The notes: generated from the letters alone by a model not told the origin. A DNA stretch of 64,000 nucleotides from Nocardia sp. BMG51109 (GCF_000526215.1 NZ_JAFQ01000004.1:8469895-8533894), one strand, 5' to 3'. Shown: positions 34,114 to 45,985, counted from the first letter of the stretch. A program made the numbers and translations.

Positions 34114-34647
34114 GTGACTGCGTCCATGGATCGACTCCGGCAACTCGTCCCGCCTCCCGCCCCCGTGCCGGACACGGATTGGGACAAGGTCGAGGGAGCC
34201 CTCGGGTTCGGATTACCCGCCGACTACAAGGAATTCATCGACACCTATGGCGGTAGCCGGTGGGAGGACTACCTGTACGTCATGGCGCCCGGGTGCCCCG
34301 ACGACAGCTACGACCTGTTCCAGTGGAAGGACTGGCAATCCGAGGAGATGGAGGATCTCTGGCAGTACGAACCGCGGCCCGCCGAATTGGAGGAGCCGGG
34401 CAGCCGCATCGTTCCTTGGGCCACCACCGACAACGGTGAGATGCTCTACTGGCTGGTCCGCCCCGGGCAGAAGCCGGACGACTGGACGATCCTGATCAAC
34501 GACGGCCGCACGCCCATGTGGGAGCACGTCCCGCACAGCTGCACCCAGTTCCTGTCGTCGGCGCTCAGCGGCGATCTGCGCTCGGTCCTGCTGTCCGAGG
34601 ACCACTTTCCCCTGGACGTGCACAAGGTCGAGCAGGTCGGCGGCTAG
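34114..34647 (+). CDS. SUKH/SMI1-KNR4 family protein
   Basis: 177 residues from GTG 34114 (GGAG about nine bases upstream). The SUKH core is visible: TDWDKVEGALGFGLPADYKE followed by FIDTYGGSRW, then LYVMAPGCPD, IVPWATTDNGEMLYWLVRPG and the acidic tail. SUKH proteins act as immunity proteins to polymorphic toxins or as protein-interaction modules. No toxin gene lies next to it here, so it is either a stand-alone immunity protein or a housekeeping relative. Confidence 0.82.
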   Translation: MTASMDRLRQLVPPPAPVPDTDWDKVEGALGFGLPADYKEFIDTYGGSRWEDYLYVMAPGCPDDSYDLFQWKDWQSEEMEDLWQYEPRPAELEEPGSRIVPWATTDNGEMLYWLVRPGQKPDDWTILINDGRTPMWEHVPHSCTQFLSSALSGDLRSVLLSEDHFPLDVHKVEQVGG

Positions 34648-34718
34648 TACCGCAACGTCACCACGGTGTGTCACATCTGGGTAGACATCCTCTGCGACAG
34701 ATGTCCCCAGACTGAACA

Positions 34719-34752
34719 ATCCCGGCCGAAGACATGCCGGGATGACGGTGAG
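34719..34752 (+). repeat. Dispersed CCGGC...GCCGG repeat, copy 3
   Basis: ATCCCGGCCGAAGACATGCC followed by GGGATGACGG. The arms ATCCCGGC/GCCGGGAT are perfectly complementary. Same element as at 4691 and 8131. Confidence 0.7.
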
Positions 34753-34772
34753 GTCACCGATACAGAATGCGC

Positions 34773-34805
34773 ACGGCCCGCCAGGCGTACAGCCTGGCGG
34801 GCCGT
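34773..34805. terminator. Strong bidirectional hairpin between SUKH gene and ilvC
   Basis: ACGGCCCGCCAGGC (34773-34786), loop GTACA, and GCCTGGCGGGCCGT (34792-34805) form a perfect 14-base stem. No long T-run follows on either side. It lies between convergent genes and can end both transcripts. Confidence 0.85.
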
Positions 34806-34896
34806 TGCATACAGCCGACCGTGATCGGCGCGCACGGGTGGCGGGACGCGCGTCGCCTCCACCCGTGCACACTCACCGGACGAATCCGGTTACGAG

Positions 34897-36450
<1,554 letters not shown>

Positions 36451-36454
<4 letters not shown>

Positions 36455-38400
36455 TGCTGGTTCCCCTTCTGGGCGGCCCGTTCGTGGGCGGTGAGCGTGG
36501 CCTTCTCGTGCGACATCGCCTCGTGGATCACGGCGGGCTCCTCGACGGCCTCATCGTCGTCGAACAGCGGGCGGATGCCGCGGGCGGCCATGATCTCGTC
36601 GTTGGAGGTGCCGGCGGCGACCATCGGCCACACCTGGGCGTCCTTACCGACGATGAAGTCGATCACCACGGGGCGGTCGTTGATGGACTGCGCCTCGCGG
36701 ATCGCGGCCTCCACGTCCTCCTCCTTCTCCACGCGAATTCCGTGGCAGCCCAGCGCCTCCGCGAGCTTCACGAAGTCGGGGATGCGCAGGGTGTGGGTGC
36801 CCAGGTCGGTGTTGGAGTAGCGCTGCTCGTAGAACAGGGTCTGCCACTGCCGGACCATGCCCAGGTTGCCGTTGTTGATCAGCGCGACCTTGATCGGCAC
36901 GCCCTCGACGGCGCAGGTGGCCAGCTCCTGGTTGGTCATCTGGAAGCAGCCGTCGCCGTCGACCGCCCAGACCTCTTTGTCGGGGGCGCCCATCTTGGCG
37001 CCCATGGCGGCCGGGACGGCGTAGCCCATGGTGCCGAGACCACCGGAATTCAGCCAGGTGCGCGGCTTTTCGTACTTGATGAACTGCGCGGCCCACATCT
37101 GGTGCTGGCCGACGCCGGCGACGTAGACGGCGTCGGAGCCGGCCATCTCACCGAGCTTCTCGATGACGAACTCGGGCGACAGCGAGCCGTCGCTGGGCGG
37201 GGTCCAGCCCAGCGGGAACTGGTCGCGGACGCCGCCGAGGTAGGTCCACCACTCCGACAGGTCGAGCAGGGGCGCCCCCCGACCGGCCGGGTCGGCCTTC
37301 AGGGTCTCGATCAGTTCGGTGATCACCTCGCGGCAGTCGCCCACGATCGGCACGTCGGCGTGCCGGTTCTTGCCGATCTCGGCGGGGTCGATGTCGGCGT
37401 GGATGACCTTCGCGTTCGGGGCGAACGAATCCAGCCGGCCCGTGACGCGGTCGTCGAAGCGCGCGCCCAGGGTGACCAGCAGGTCCGACTTCTGCAGTGC
37501 CGCAACGGCTCCCACGGTGCCGTGCATGCCGGGCATGCCCATGTTCTGGCGGTGGCTGTCGGGGAACGCGCCGCGCGCCATCAGCGTGGTGACCACCGGG
37601 ATGCCGGTCAGCTCGGCCAGTTCCCGCAGTTCCGCCGACGCGTCGGCCTTGATCACGCCGCCGCCGACGTAGAGCACCGGAGACTTCGACTCCAGGATCA
37701 TCCGGGCGGCCTCGCGCACCTGCTTGCCGTGCGGCTTGGTCACCGGGCGGTAGCCGGGCAGCCGCATCTCCGGCGGCCAGCTGAAGGTGGTCTGCGCCTG
37801 CAGGACATCCTTCGGGATGTCGACCAGCACGGCGCCCGGGCGGCCGGTGGAGGCCAGGTGGAACGCCTCGGCGATCACCTGCGGGATCTCGATCGGGTCG
37901 TTGACCAGGAAGTTGTGCTTGGTGACCGGCATCGTGATGCCGGAGATGTCGGCCTCCTGGAAACCGTCGGTGCCGATCAGCGAGCGGGCGACCTGGCCGG
38001 TGATGGCCACCAGCGGCACCGAATCCATCTGGGCGTCGGCGATCGGGGTGACCAGGTTGGTCGCGCCCGGGCCGGACGTGGCCATGCACACACCGACCTT
38101 GCCGGTGGCCTGCGCGTAGCCGGTGGCGGCGTGCCCCGCGCCCTGCTCGTGCCGGACGAGGACGTGGCGGACCTTGGTGGAATCGAACAGCGGATCGTAA
38201 ACGGGGAGTACCGCGCCGCCCGGAATACCGAAGACCGTGTCGACGCCGAGCTCCTCGAGCGAACGGACGACCGACTGCGCGCCGGTGACCTTCTCCGGGA
38301 GGACCTGGCGGCGGTTTCCGGACGCCGCGGGTGTCGGCTGCGTGGCCGAGGGCGCTGGCCTGCGGGCCGAAGGCCCGGGCCGTGCGGTAGGTGCGCTCAC
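36451..38400 (-). CDS. ilvB: Acetolactate synthase catalytic (large) subunit
   Basis: ThDP/FAD-dependent condensation of pyruvate to acetolactate or acetohydroxybutyrate, the first step of branched-chain amino acid synthesis. Visible: [19 protein letters not shown], the ThDP Glu in [20 protein letters not shown], the FAD region [20 protein letters not shown] and the ThDP motif [20 protein letters not shown] through [15 protein letters not shown] 38400 gives 649 residues with a Pro/Ala-rich N-terminal extension usual in Mycobacteriales. First structural gene of the operon, preceded by a leader peptide and attenuator (38452-38569). Confidence 0.96.
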
Positions 38401-38451
38401 CGTCTTTTTCCTTACTGCTTGTCGTTCCGGTAACAGAACTTGCCTGAACAC

Positions 38452-38485
38452 AAAAAAGCCCCCGACAGCCGAGGCTGATCGAGGG
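38452..38485 (-). terminator. Attenuator terminator of the ilvB leader
   Basis: On the minus strand, CCCTCGATCAGCC and GGCTGTCGGGGG pair with an internal mismatch bubble, and are followed by TTTTTT (38452-38457). It lies between the leader peptide (ends 38522) and the ilvB start (38400). This fits ribosome-mediated transcription attenuation. Confidence 0.75.
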
Positions 38486-38521
38486 TGGCGCGTCGCAGCT
38501 GCGAGCTTGACGTTGTCAGGC

Positions 38522-38569
38522 TCAGCGCTGGACGCGCCGGCCGATTACGAGAAGCTCGATTCGATTCAC
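38522..38569 (-). CDS. ilvB leader peptide (15 residues)
   Basis: GTG 38569 encodes [15 protein letters not shown] and stops at TGA 38522. Six of 15 residues are Ile, Leu or Val, four of them consecutive (LLVI), as expected where ribosome stalling at low branched-chain amino acids releases the downstream terminator. No strong ribosome site is visible. The 3' spacing (37 bases to the terminator stem) suits alternative hairpins. Confidence 0.7.
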   Translation of the reverse strand: MNRIELLVIGRRVQR

Positions 38570-38685
38570 GCGGACGACGGTATGCGTGCGCGAGTCGAGA
38601 AGTCAAATTGCTTGACATGGGGTGTCCCATCATGTGAGACGGGGCGGTTGCGTCGGTCTGTCCACCGTGATGCGAGGATGGATGT

Positions 38686-39231
38686 ATGCCATCGCCGCAC
38701 CGGTCCGTGCCACCTGTTCGATCGTCCCATATCTCCGATGGCGGAGCGGATACGGGTCGTGTGATCAGGATGACTCGGCTCGGCCACGTCGGCGTGCTGA
38801 TCCTGCTGTTCTGCGTGGCGTTCCCGTTCTTCGGATGGCCCGCGGTGCTGTGGGTGCTGTTCCTGATCCCGGCGGCGGTCGCGCTGTGGATCGAGCGGAC
38901 CCGCACGACGGTGTCGAGCGCCGGGCTGGATCTGCGGACCGCATTCGGCACCCGTCATCTGGACTGGTCACAGATCCGGGGCCTGCGCATCCCCAAGCGC
39001 GGCTTCGTGCGCGCGCACCTGATCGACGACTCCGAGATCGCGCTGCCCGCGGTGAGCTACGACCGCCTGCGGCACCTGGTCGAGGCGTCCGACGGCCGCA
39101 TCCCCGACCCGTTCGTCCAGCCGGAGGAGCCCGCCGGCGAAGCTTCGGACGACGCCCCCGAGACCGACCCCGCACCGGCACCGAACGGATTGTCCGCAGA
39201 CAAGGACGGCGACCCCGGGCCGCGCGAATAA
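38686..39231 (+). CDS. PH-domain membrane protein, homologue of mycobacterial Cfp6
   Basis: 181 residues. Two hydrophobic segments (GHVGVLILLFCVAFPFFG and PAVLWVLFLIPAAVALWI) precede a bacterial PH-like domain (TTVSSAGLDLRTAFGTRHLD, WSQIRGLRIPKRGFVRAHL, DDSEIALPAVSYDRL), then an acidic Pro-rich tail. Divergent from ilvB exactly as Rv3004 (cfp6) is from ilvB1 in M. tuberculosis. GAGG lies eight bases before ATG 38686; a start at GTG 38761 is possible. Its molecular role is unknown. Confidence 0.8.
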   Translation: MPSPHRSVPPVRSSHISDGGADTGRVIRMTRLGHVGVLILLFCVAFPFFGWPAVLWVLFLIPAAVALWIERTRTTVSSAGLDLRTAFGTRHLDWSQIRGLRIPKRGFVRAHLIDDSEIALPAVSYDRLRHLVEASDGRIPDPFVQPEEPAGEASDDAPETDPAPAPNGLSADKDGDPGPRE

Positions 39232-39765
39232 GACCCATGAGGTCGGGGCGGCCGAACCTGCCGACCGTGCGATCCCGAGTCGCCGAGCGCACACTGCTGT
39301 CCGCGACCCATGCCTGCACTGTCCGACATCCACCCTGTCGCGGACGACGGCCGTCCTGCACAGTCGGGCGGCGGCCCACAGATCCGGGAACAAGATCCGG
39401 GTGCCGAGCGCTGACCCTGGTACCGCACTCTTCCGCGGCGCGCGCCCGTGCCCGACCGGGCCCGGCGACGAACGCCATTCGGCGAGGCGAGACGCCCACC
39501 GGCGGATCCGCCCACTCCGCGCGGGAGTAACGTTTGAAGAGCCGCCGAGACCTTCGGCACAGTCGCCGACCAGCCCGGGCGACCCGGTTCCGGCCAACGC
39601 CGGGACGACGAGAGCCGACTCGGGGACCATCGAGAGCAGATTCGCCCACAACGAGGAACGCTCTCCCCCGACGACGGCAGTGCTGATCGGACGGCGGCAG
39701 TGCCGACCAGCCGACGGCCCGCCGACCAGCTCGGACCGAGCCGACCCGACCGAGGACCCATATCC
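39232..39765. other. 534-base gap upstream of ilvD, no gene seen
   Basis: Reading frames here are shadows with unnatural composition (mostly Arg/Pro/Ala). I see no leader peptide, T-box or clear operator. It should contain the ilvD promoter; a ribosome site GAGGAC lies about ten bases before ATG 39766. Confidence 0.5.
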
Positions 39766-41607
39766 ATGCCACCGCTTCGTTCACGCACCACCACCGCCGG
39801 ACGCAACGCCGCGGGCGCTCGCGCGCTCTGGCGTGCCACCGGCCTGTCCGACTCCGACTTCGGTAAGCCGATCGTCGCCATCGCGAACTCCTACACCCAG
39901 TTCGTGCCCGGGCACGTACACCTCAAGGAGGTCGGCGAGATCGTGGCGGACGCGGTCCGGGCCGCGGGCGGCGTACCGCGCGAATTCCACACCATCGCGG
40001 TCGACGACGGCATCGCGATGGGGCACGGCGGCATGCTCTATTCGCTGCCCAGCCGCGAGATCATCGCCGACTCGGTGGAGTACATGGCCAACGCGCACAC
40101 CGCCGACGCGCTGGTGTGCATCTCGAACTGCGACAAGATCACCCCGGGCATGCTGAACGCCGCGATGCGGCTCAACATCCCGGCCGTGTTCGTCTCCGGC
40201 GGGCCGATGGAGGCCGGTAAGGCCGTGGTGGTCGAGGGTGTCGCGCAGGCGCCGACCGACCTGATCACCGCCATCTCGGCCAGCGCGTCGTCGAACGTCA
40301 CCGACGACGGCCTCTCCGAGGTCGAGCGCAGCGCGTGCCCGACCTGCGGCTCCTGTTCCGGGATGTTCACCGCCAACTCGATGAACTGCCTCACCGAGGC
40401 GCTGGGCCTGGCGCTGCCGGGCAACGGCTCGACGCTGGCGACGCACGCCGCGCGCCGGGCGCTGTTCGAGCGGGCCGGCACCACGGTCGTCGATATCGCC
40501 CACCGCTGGTACCGCGACGACGACGAGTCGGTGCTGCCGCGAAACATCGCCAACGCGAAGGCATTCCGCAACGCCATGGCCCTGGACGTGGCCATGGGCG
40601 GCTCCACCAACACGGTGCTGCACACGCTCGCCGCCGCGCAGGAGGGCGAGATCGACTTCACCCTGGACACCATCGACGAGATCAGCCGCCGGGTGCCGTG
40701 CCTGTCGAAGGTCGCGCCGAACTCCGACTACCACATGGAGGACGTGCACCGGGCCGGCGGCATCCCCGCCATCCTCGGCGAGCTGCGTCGCGCCGGACTG
40801 CTGGACACCGACGTCCGCACGGTGCACACGCCCACCCTCGACGAGTGGCTCGACACCTGGGACATCCGCTCCGGCAAGGCTTCCCGGGAGGCGATCGAAC
40901 TCTTCCACGCCGCGCCGGGCGGGGTGCGGACCACCGAGCCGTTCTCCACCGGCAACCGGTGGTCGTCGCTGGATACCGATGCCGCCGGCGGATGCATCCG
41001 CGACCTCGAGCACGCCTACACCGTCGAGGGCGGGCTGTGCGTGCTGAAGGGCAACATCGCCCCCGACGGCGCGATCCTGAAGACCGCGGGCATAGACGAG
41101 GACCTGTTCACCTTCGAGGGGCCGGCCGTGGTGGTCGAGTCGCAGGAGGATGCGGTGTCGGCGATCCTCGGCAAGAAGATCCAGCCGGGCGACGTGGTCG
41201 TGATCCGCTACGAGGGGCCCTCGGGCGGGCCGGGCATGCAGGAGATGTTGCACCCCACCTCGTTCCTGAAGGGCCGGGGCCTGGGCAAGGTGTGCGCGCT
41301 GATCACCGACGGCCGCTTCTCCGGCGGCACCTCGGGCCTGTCGATCGGCCACATCTCCCCCGAGGCGGCCGGCGGCGGCACCATCGGGCTGATCGAGGAC
41401 GGCGACCGCATCCGCGTCGACGTGCACACCCGCGCGCTCGAACTGCTGGTTCCCGACGAGGTTCTCGCCGAGCGGCGCTCCAAAATGGAAGCGTCCGAAC
41501 GCCCTTGGCAGCCCGTGCACCGGGATCGGCCCATCACCACCGCGCTGCGCGCTTACGCCGCCTTGGCCACCTCGGCCGACAAGGGCGCCGTCCGCCAGGT
41601 GCCGTAA
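39766..41607 (+). CDS. ilvD: Dihydroxy-acid dehydratase
   Basis: Third step of valine/isoleucine synthesis: dehydrates dihydroxy acids to keto acids with an Fe-S cluster and Mg2+. Cluster cysteines are in [12 protein letters not shown] (about residue 125) and [18 protein letters not shown] (about residue 195). Also visible: [38 protein letters not shown] and the C-terminal [20 protein letters not shown] and [23 protein letters not shown] 39766 gives 613 residues, the normal length. It stands near but apart from ilvBNC, with its own promoter and a strong terminator. Confidence 0.97.
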   Translation: MPPLRSRTTTAGRNAAGARALWRATGLSDSDFGKPIVAIANSYTQFVPGHVHLKEVGEIVADAVRAAGGVPREFHTIAVDDGIAMGHGGMLYSLPSREIIADSVEYMANAHTADALVCISNCDKITPGMLNAAMRLNIPAVFVSGGPMEAGKAVVVEGVAQAPTDLITAISASASSNVTDDGLSEVERSACPTCGSCSGMFTANSMNCLTEALGLALPGNGSTLATHAARRALFERAGTTVVDIAHRWYRDDDESVLPRNIANAKAFRNAMALDVAMGGSTNTVLHTLAAAQEGEIDFTLDTIDEISRRVPCLSKVAPNSDYHMEDVHRAGGIPAILGELRRAGLLDTDVRTVHTPTLDEWLDTWDIRSGKASREAIELFHAAPGGVRTTEPFSTGNRWSSLDTDAAGGCIRDLEHAYTVEGGLCVLKGNIAPDGAILKTAGIDEDLFTFEGPAVVVESQEDAVSAILGKKIQPGDVVVIRYEGPSGGPGMQEMLHPTSFLKGRGLGKVCALITDGRFSGGTSGLSIGHISPEAAGGGTIGLIEDGDRIRVDVHTRALELLVPDEVLAERRSKMEASERPWQPVHRDRPITTALRAYAALATSADKGAVRQVP

Positions 41608-41626
41608 CACCGAGCCTCGCCAGGCG

Positions 41627-41658
41627 AAAGCCGGGATCTCTTGCGAGATCCCGGCTTT
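41627..41658 (+). terminator. Rho-independent-like terminator after ilvD
   Basis: AAAGCCGGGATCTC (41627-41640), loop TTGC, GAGATCCCGGCTTT (41645-41658): a perfect 14-base stem with a T-rich end, 20 bases after the ilvD stop. Confidence 0.9.
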
Positions 41659-41666
41659 CCTATCTC

Positions 41667-41720
41667 CTCACCGTCATTCCGGCACACCCGCCCCCTCACC
41701 GTCATCCCGGCATGACGGGC
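41667..41720 (-). repeat. Dispersed repeat, copy 4 (two units, opposite strand)
   Basis: CCTCACCGTCATTCCGGCA (41667-41685) and CCTCACCGTCATCCCGGCAT (41695-41714) are tandem units. Read on the minus strand both give ATGCCGGGATGACGGTGAGG-like sequence, matching the plus-strand copies at 4691, 8131 and 34719. Confidence 0.7.
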
Positions 41721-41748
41721 GACCACGCCGGAATATCGCGGCCGGTGC

Positions 41749-42609
41749 TCAGTCGATGGTGCCGACGAACGGGTTGCCGCCGTGCAGCACCAGCCAGCCG
41801 GCGACGGCCGCCGCCAGGGCCAGGATCAGCACCACGAACGAACCCCAGGCGGGGCGGGTGGACCAGCCGCGGTTGCGGTCGAAGGACAGGCGGCCGGGGC
41901 CGGTGAGGATCACCACCGCCGCCAGACCGGCGAGGATCGCCTCCAATTCCGTGGTCTTGTACTGGAATCCGGGGTCCATACCCTGCTTCCAGAGCCAGGC
42001 ATCGGCGATCGAGGCCAGCACCGCACCCGCGGCCAGCGGCGTCGCCAGGCCCAGGATCAGCAGCGCGCCGCCGCCCACCTCGGAGATCGTGAGCATCGCG
42101 GTGGACAGCTCGATATGCTTCCATCCGCCCTGCTCCAACATGTGCCGGGTGTTGTCCAGGCCCGGGCCGTGGAACCAGCCCGCCAGTTTCTGCAGGCCGT
42201 GGTAGAGGAAGGTCAGGCCCAGGATCAGCCGTAGGGCCAGCAGGCCCAGATCCTGTGTGCCCCTGCGAGTATCGCGACGGCGCTTGCGGCCGTTCTCGGA
42301 CGGCGCGGGCGGTGCGGGCGGAATTGTCGCGAATGCGTAGGTGGGTGACTCGGTCTCGCCGGGCCGTGCCGACCCGGCGGGCGGGACCTCCGGATCGAGA
42401 CCCAGTTCGTCGTCGGTGCGCGGCACGTCCCTGCCCTTCGCGGGCTCGACCGGCGGAAACTCGCCGGTCGGATCGTCGTAGGGGCTGCCGGCCGTCGGAC
42501 CGGTCGCCGCGGGTTTCCCGGACCCACCGGTCGTGGTTTCGGGCGTGTCGGGCGCGGCCTTCGTGGGCGGCTCGTTCGACTCCGGTGTCTCGTTCGGCTT
42601 GTCGGTCAC
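41749..42609 (-). CDS. DoxX-family membrane protein
   Basis: 286 residues: a Pro/Glu/Thr-rich cytoplasmic N-terminus (about 1-115), then four hydrophobic segments of the DoxX fold (GLLALRLILGLTFLYHGLQK, STAMLTISEVGGGALLILGL, ATPLAAGAVLASIADAWLW, AILAGLAAVVILTGPGRLS) and a last helix (FVVLILALAAAVAGWLVLHG). Homologous in place to Rv3005c. DoxX proteins support membrane redox or integrity functions (in M. tuberculosis with SodA and SseA). Convergent with ilvD. Confidence 0.88.
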   Translation of the reverse strand: MTDKPNETPESNEPPTKAAPDTPETTTGGSGKPAATGPTAGSPYDDPTGEFPPVEPAKGRDVPRTDDELGLDPEVPPAGSARPGETESPTYAFATIPPAPPAPSENGRKRRRDTRRGTQDLGLLALRLILGLTFLYHGLQKLAGWFHGPGLDNTRHMLEQGGWKHIELSTAMLTISEVGGGALLILGLATPLAAGAVLASIADAWLWKQGMDPGFQYKTTELEAILAGLAAVVILTGPGRLSFDRNRGWSTRPAWGSFVVLILALAAAVAGWLVLHGGNPFVGTID

Positions 42610-42732
42610 GGGCTCAGAGTATGACGGGTGGACAGCTCACGCGCTGCCCGCCGACGGCGTGTCCACGACACCCGCGTCGGTGCGCCAACCCCGTGCGAGC
42701 GCGGGCCGGGGTATTTCCGTAACGTCTGAACC

Positions 42733-43932
42733 ATGAGTGTGGTGTTCGACGGACCGAGCCGTCAGGAACCGGAGGAGGCAGCCTGCGCAACCACGCGGCG
42801 CCCCCGCCCGGGCCGCATCCGATACGGCCGCGTCGCGTTGAGTCTGGCCGTCATCGCCGGTCTGCTGACCGGCTGTGCGCGGTTCGACGATTCCGCCTCC
42901 GACCCGTTCACCCCCGCGCCGACCCTCCGGCCCGAAGGCATCCAGCCGACCACTCCGCAGGCGCCGAGCACCAAGAAGCGCCCGCCCGGGCCCTGCGAGG
43001 ATCCCGATCCGACCGTCGTCGCCAGCTGCGTGAACGAATCCACCGGGGTGGTCGCGCTCCCGGACGGCACCACCGGCGTCGTCGCCGAACGTTCCACCGG
43101 CCGGATCCTTCTCATCGATACCCAGGATCCCGGGCCGTGGCCGTACTACCTCAAGCAGATCGGGCAGGTCGACGGTGTCGACGCCTCCGGCGACGGCGGC
43201 CTGATCGATATCACGCTCTCCCCCACCTACAGCCAGGATCAGCTGATCTACGCCTACGTGACCACCGGCAGCGACAATCGCGTGGTCCGCATCGGCGCCG
43301 ACGGGGTCGCCAAGCCGATCCTCACCGGAATTCCCAAGAGCGACACCGGAAACCGGGGCTCCATCGAATTCATCGATGCCAACAAGATGCTGGTGCTGAC
43401 CGGCGATGGCGGCAGCCCGGGCGCCGCGGCCGATCCGGGCTCGCTGGCCGGCAAGCTGCTGGAGCTCGACAACCCGTCGCCCGGTAGTGCGTCGAAGGTG
43501 CTGGCGTCCGGGGTCGAGATCGCCGGCGGGGTCTGCCCCGATCCGGCGGGCAACATCTGGTTCACCGACCGCACCGCCGTCGCCGACCGGTTGCAGCGGC
43601 TGTCGCCGGACGGGACGGTGACCACGGCGTGGTCCTGGGCCGATCACCCGGGCGCGGCGGGCTGCGTGGCCGGACCGGACTTCGTCGCCGTCGCCATGTC
43701 CGATGCGAAGGCGATGGCAATGGCCAAGGTGGAGAAGGACTCTCAGGCGATCACCACCGCCCCGGCGATGATGTACCAGGACAAGTGGGGTCGGCTCAAC
43801 GATGCCGCACCGGGTGCGAACGGCCTGATCTGGGCCAGCACGGCCAACAAGGTCGGCGGCCAGCCCACGCCGACCGACGATCGCGTGGTCGTCATCTCGC
43901 CGTCGGGTGGCGGCGGTGGCGGGCCGGACTAG
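42733..43932 (+). CDS. LppZ-like lipoprotein, sorbosone-dehydrogenase-like beta-propeller
   Basis: 399 residues. The signal peptide ends in LAVIAGLLTGC (lipidated Cys about 48). The mature part is a glucose/sorbosone dehydrogenase-like beta-propeller: GVVALPDGTTGVVAERSTGR, GGLIDITLSPTYSQDQLIYA, RGSIEFIDANKMLVLTGDGG, GGVCPDPAGNIWFTDR and the Gly-rich end. Position next to DoxX and gatB matches LppZ (Rv3006). The quinone cofactor site is not clearly conserved, so enzymatic activity is uncertain. ATG 42733 gives a slightly long N-terminus. Confidence 0.85.
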   Translation: MSVVFDGPSRQEPEEAACATTRRPRPGRIRYGRVALSLAVIAGLLTGCARFDDSASDPFTPAPTLRPEGIQPTTPQAPSTKKRPPGPCEDPDPTVVASCVNESTGVVALPDGTTGVVAERSTGRILLIDTQDPGPWPYYLKQIGQVDGVDASGDGGLIDITLSPTYSQDQLIYAYVTTGSDNRVVRIGADGVAKPILTGIPKSDTGNRGSIEFIDANKMLVLTGDGGSPGAAADPGSLAGKLLELDNPSPGSASKVLASGVEIAGGVCPDPAGNIWFTDRTAVADRLQRLSPDGTVTTAWSWADHPGAAGCVAGPDFVAVAMSDAKAMAMAKVEKDSQAITTAPAMMYQDKWGRLNDAAPGANGLIWASTANKVGGQPTPTDDRVVVISPSGGGGGGPD

Positions 43933-43935
43933 AGG

Positions 43936-44268
43936 GTGTCGCCGGACCGGGGGCAACGGCAGATCCATCAGCTGGCAATGCTCACACTGGTCTGCGCGTA
44001 TTGCCACAACCCGGCCGCGCACGCGCTGCGCGCGGTGATCACCGAGTTCACCTTTTTCTTCATCCCGCTGTTCACGGTGCGCACCAGGCACCATCTGCAG
44101 TGCACCTTCTGCGGTGCCACGGCGGAGGTGCCCCGGGATCACGTCGACGGGCTGCTTGCCCGAGCCCACGACGAAGGTGTGCAAGCCGGTCGATACGGAC
44201 CGGGACAGCCGGGCCCGGCGGCACCCGCTCCGACGCAGCCGAACCCGCCCTGGCCGCAGCAGCGGTAG
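43936..44268 (+). CDS. Zinc-ribbon protein
   Basis: 110 residues (GTG 43936 or ATG 43978). Two Cys-x-x-Cys knuckles, VCAYCHNPAAHALRAVITEF and LQCTFCGATAEVP, flank the hydrophobic FTFFFIPLFTVRTRHH, the pattern of small actinobacterial zinc-ribbon proteins beside lppZ. A Pro/Gln-rich tail follows. It starts right after the lppZ-like stop, so it is probably co-transcribed. Function unknown. Confidence 0.75.
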   Translation: MSPDRGQRQIHQLAMLTLVCAYCHNPAAHALRAVITEFTFFFIPLFTVRTRHHLQCTFCGATAEVPRDHVDGLLARAHDEGVQAGRYGPGQPGPAAPAPTQPNPPWPQQR

Positions 44269-44430
44269 GAACGGTGGCCGGTCCGGGCATCGGCGTGACC
44301 GGCACGATCCACTTCGTCACACCGCTACGCATCGCGAGTCGACTCACCGCTGTACCGGGCGCCCGTCGCCGCGTCCGGGGTGTCGGCCACATGCGGTACG
44401 GGTGTGCGCTGTTGTGGACCGGAAAATACT

Positions 44431-44460
44431 GCGGCGCACCGGCTTTCACCGGTGCGCCGC
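44431..44460 (-). terminator. Terminator downstream of gatB
   Basis: GCGGCGCACCGG (44431-44442), loop CTTTCA, CCGGTGCGCCGC (44449-44460). The perfect 12-base stem lies 14 bases after the gatB stop and is followed on the minus strand by AGTATTTTCC. Confidence 0.88.
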
Positions 44461-44473
44461 GTGGCCGGGAGGA

Positions 44474-45985
44474 TTATGCCGCGCCGCAGGCGGCGAGGAC
44501 CAGTTCGCGGACGCGGGCGGCGTCGGCCTGGCCCCGGGTGGCCTTCATGACGTCGCCGACGATCTTGCCGGCGGCCTGGACCTTGCCGGAGCGAATCTTG
44601 TCGGCGATATCGGGGTTGGCGGCGAGCGCCTTGTCGACCTCCGTCTGCAGCGCCGAATCGTCGGAGACCATGCCCAGACCCTTGGCCTCGACGATCTCGC
44701 CCGGATCGCCCTCGCCCGCGAGCACCAGGTCGACGACCTGGCGGGCGACCTTGCTGTTGATGGTCTTGGCGTCCACCAGCGCGACGACCTCGGCCACCTG
44801 CTTCGGGGTGATCAGCAGATCGTCGAGGGTGACCTCGCGGTCCTTCGCCTTCTCCGTCAGGTAGTTCACCCACCAGGCGCGGGCGGCGTCGACCGAGGTG
44901 CCCGCGTCGACGGTGGCGATGATCAGGTCGAGGGCACCGGCGTTGACCAGGTCCCGGAAGACCTCGTCGGACAGCCCCCAGTCGGCCTGGATGCGGGAGC
45001 GGCGCAGCCACGGGTATTCGGGGATGGTGCGGCGCAGCTCGTCGACCCAGGCGGTCTCGGGGGCGATCGGCTCCAGGTCCGGCTCGGGGAAGTAGCGGTA
45101 GTCCTCGGCGGTCTCCTTGGGGCGGCCGGGCGAGGTGGTGCCGTCGGTCTCGTGGAAGTGCCTGGTCTCCATGGTGATGGTGCCGCCCGAGGCGAGCACC
45201 GCGGCCTGGCGGCGCATCTCGTAGCGCACCGCCACCTCGACGCTGCGCAGCGAGTTGACGTTCTTGGTCTCGGTGCGGGTGCCGAATTCGCCTGCGCCCT
45301 CGGGCATCAGCGAGACGTTGGCATCGCAGCGCAGCGATCCCTGCTCCATCTTCACGTCGGAGACGCCGAGCGACTTCAGCACTTCGCGCAGCGCCGTCAC
45401 GTAGGCGCGGGCGACCTCGGGGGCGCGCTCGCCCGCTCCGGTGATCGGCTTGGTGACGATCTCGATCAGCGGAACACCGGCGCGGTTGTAGTCCAGCAGC
45501 GAGTGGCTGGCGCCGTGGATGCGGCCGGTGGCGCCGCCCACGTGCACCGACTTGCCGGTGTCCTCCTCCATGTGCGCGCGCTCGATCGCGACCCGGAAGG
45601 TGGTGCCGTCGTCCAGCGGAACCTCCAGGTGGCCGTCGGTGGCGATCGGCTCGTCGTACTGGCTGATCTGGTAGTTCTTCGGCTGATCCGGGTAGAAGTA
45701 GTTCTTCCGGGCGAACCGGCCCCACGGCGTGATCGAGCAGTTGAGCGCCAGGCCGATCCGGACGGCCGCCTCGACGGCCCGCTGGTTCACCACCGGGAGC
45801 GAGCCCGGCAGGCCCAGGCACACCGGGCACACCTGGGTGTTCGGCTCGGCGCCGAACGTCGTCGGGCAGCCGCAGAACATCTTCGTCGCGGTACCCAGTT
45901 CGACGTGGACCTCCATGCCCAGCACCGGCTCGTACCGGTCGACGACGTCGGCATAGTCCATCAAGTCCACCGTGGGTGCAGTCAT
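44474..45985 (-). CDS. gatB: Aspartyl/glutamyl-tRNA(Asn/Gln) amidotransferase subunit B
   Basis: GatCAB subunit that phosphorylates Glu-tRNA(Gln) or Asp-tRNA(Asn) before amidation. Visible: [20 protein letters not shown] with CGCPTTFG and CPVCLGLPG (zinc Cys), [48 protein letters not shown] and the YqeY-like C-terminal domain ([20 protein letters not shown]). ATG 45985 gives 503 residues, the usual length. gatC and gatA are not next to it; pfkA, its mycobacterial neighbour, is 11 kb away on the other strand. Confidence 0.97.
   Translation of the reverse strand: MTAPTVDLMDYADVVDRYEPVLGMEVHVELGTATKMFCGCPTTFGAEPNTQVCPVCLGLPGSLPVVNQRAVEAAVRIGLALNCSITPWGRFARKNYFYPDQPKNYQISQYDEPIATDGHLEVPLDDGTTFRVAIERAHMEEDTGKSVHVGGATGRIHGASHSLLDYNRAGVPLIEIVTKPITGAGERAPEVARAYVTALREVLKSLGVSDVKMEQGSLRCDANVSLMPEGAGEFGTRTETKNVNSLRSVEVAVRYEMRRQAAVLASGGTITMETRHFHETDGTTSPGRPKETAEDYRYFPEPDLEPIAPETAWVDELRRTIPEYPWLRRSRIQADWGLSDEVFRDLVNAGALDLIIATVDAGTSVDAARAWWVNYLTEKAKDREVTLDDLLITPKQVAEVVALVDAKTINSKVARQVVDLVLAGEGDPGEIVEAKGLGMVSDDSALQTEVDKALAANPDIADKIRSGKVQAAGKIVGDVMKATRGQADAARVRELVLAACGAA

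Noticed and set aside
38412-38951. 179-residue minus-strand frame across the ilvB leader region
   Set aside because: It crosses the attenuator and the PH-domain gene, and has no ribosome site or domain.
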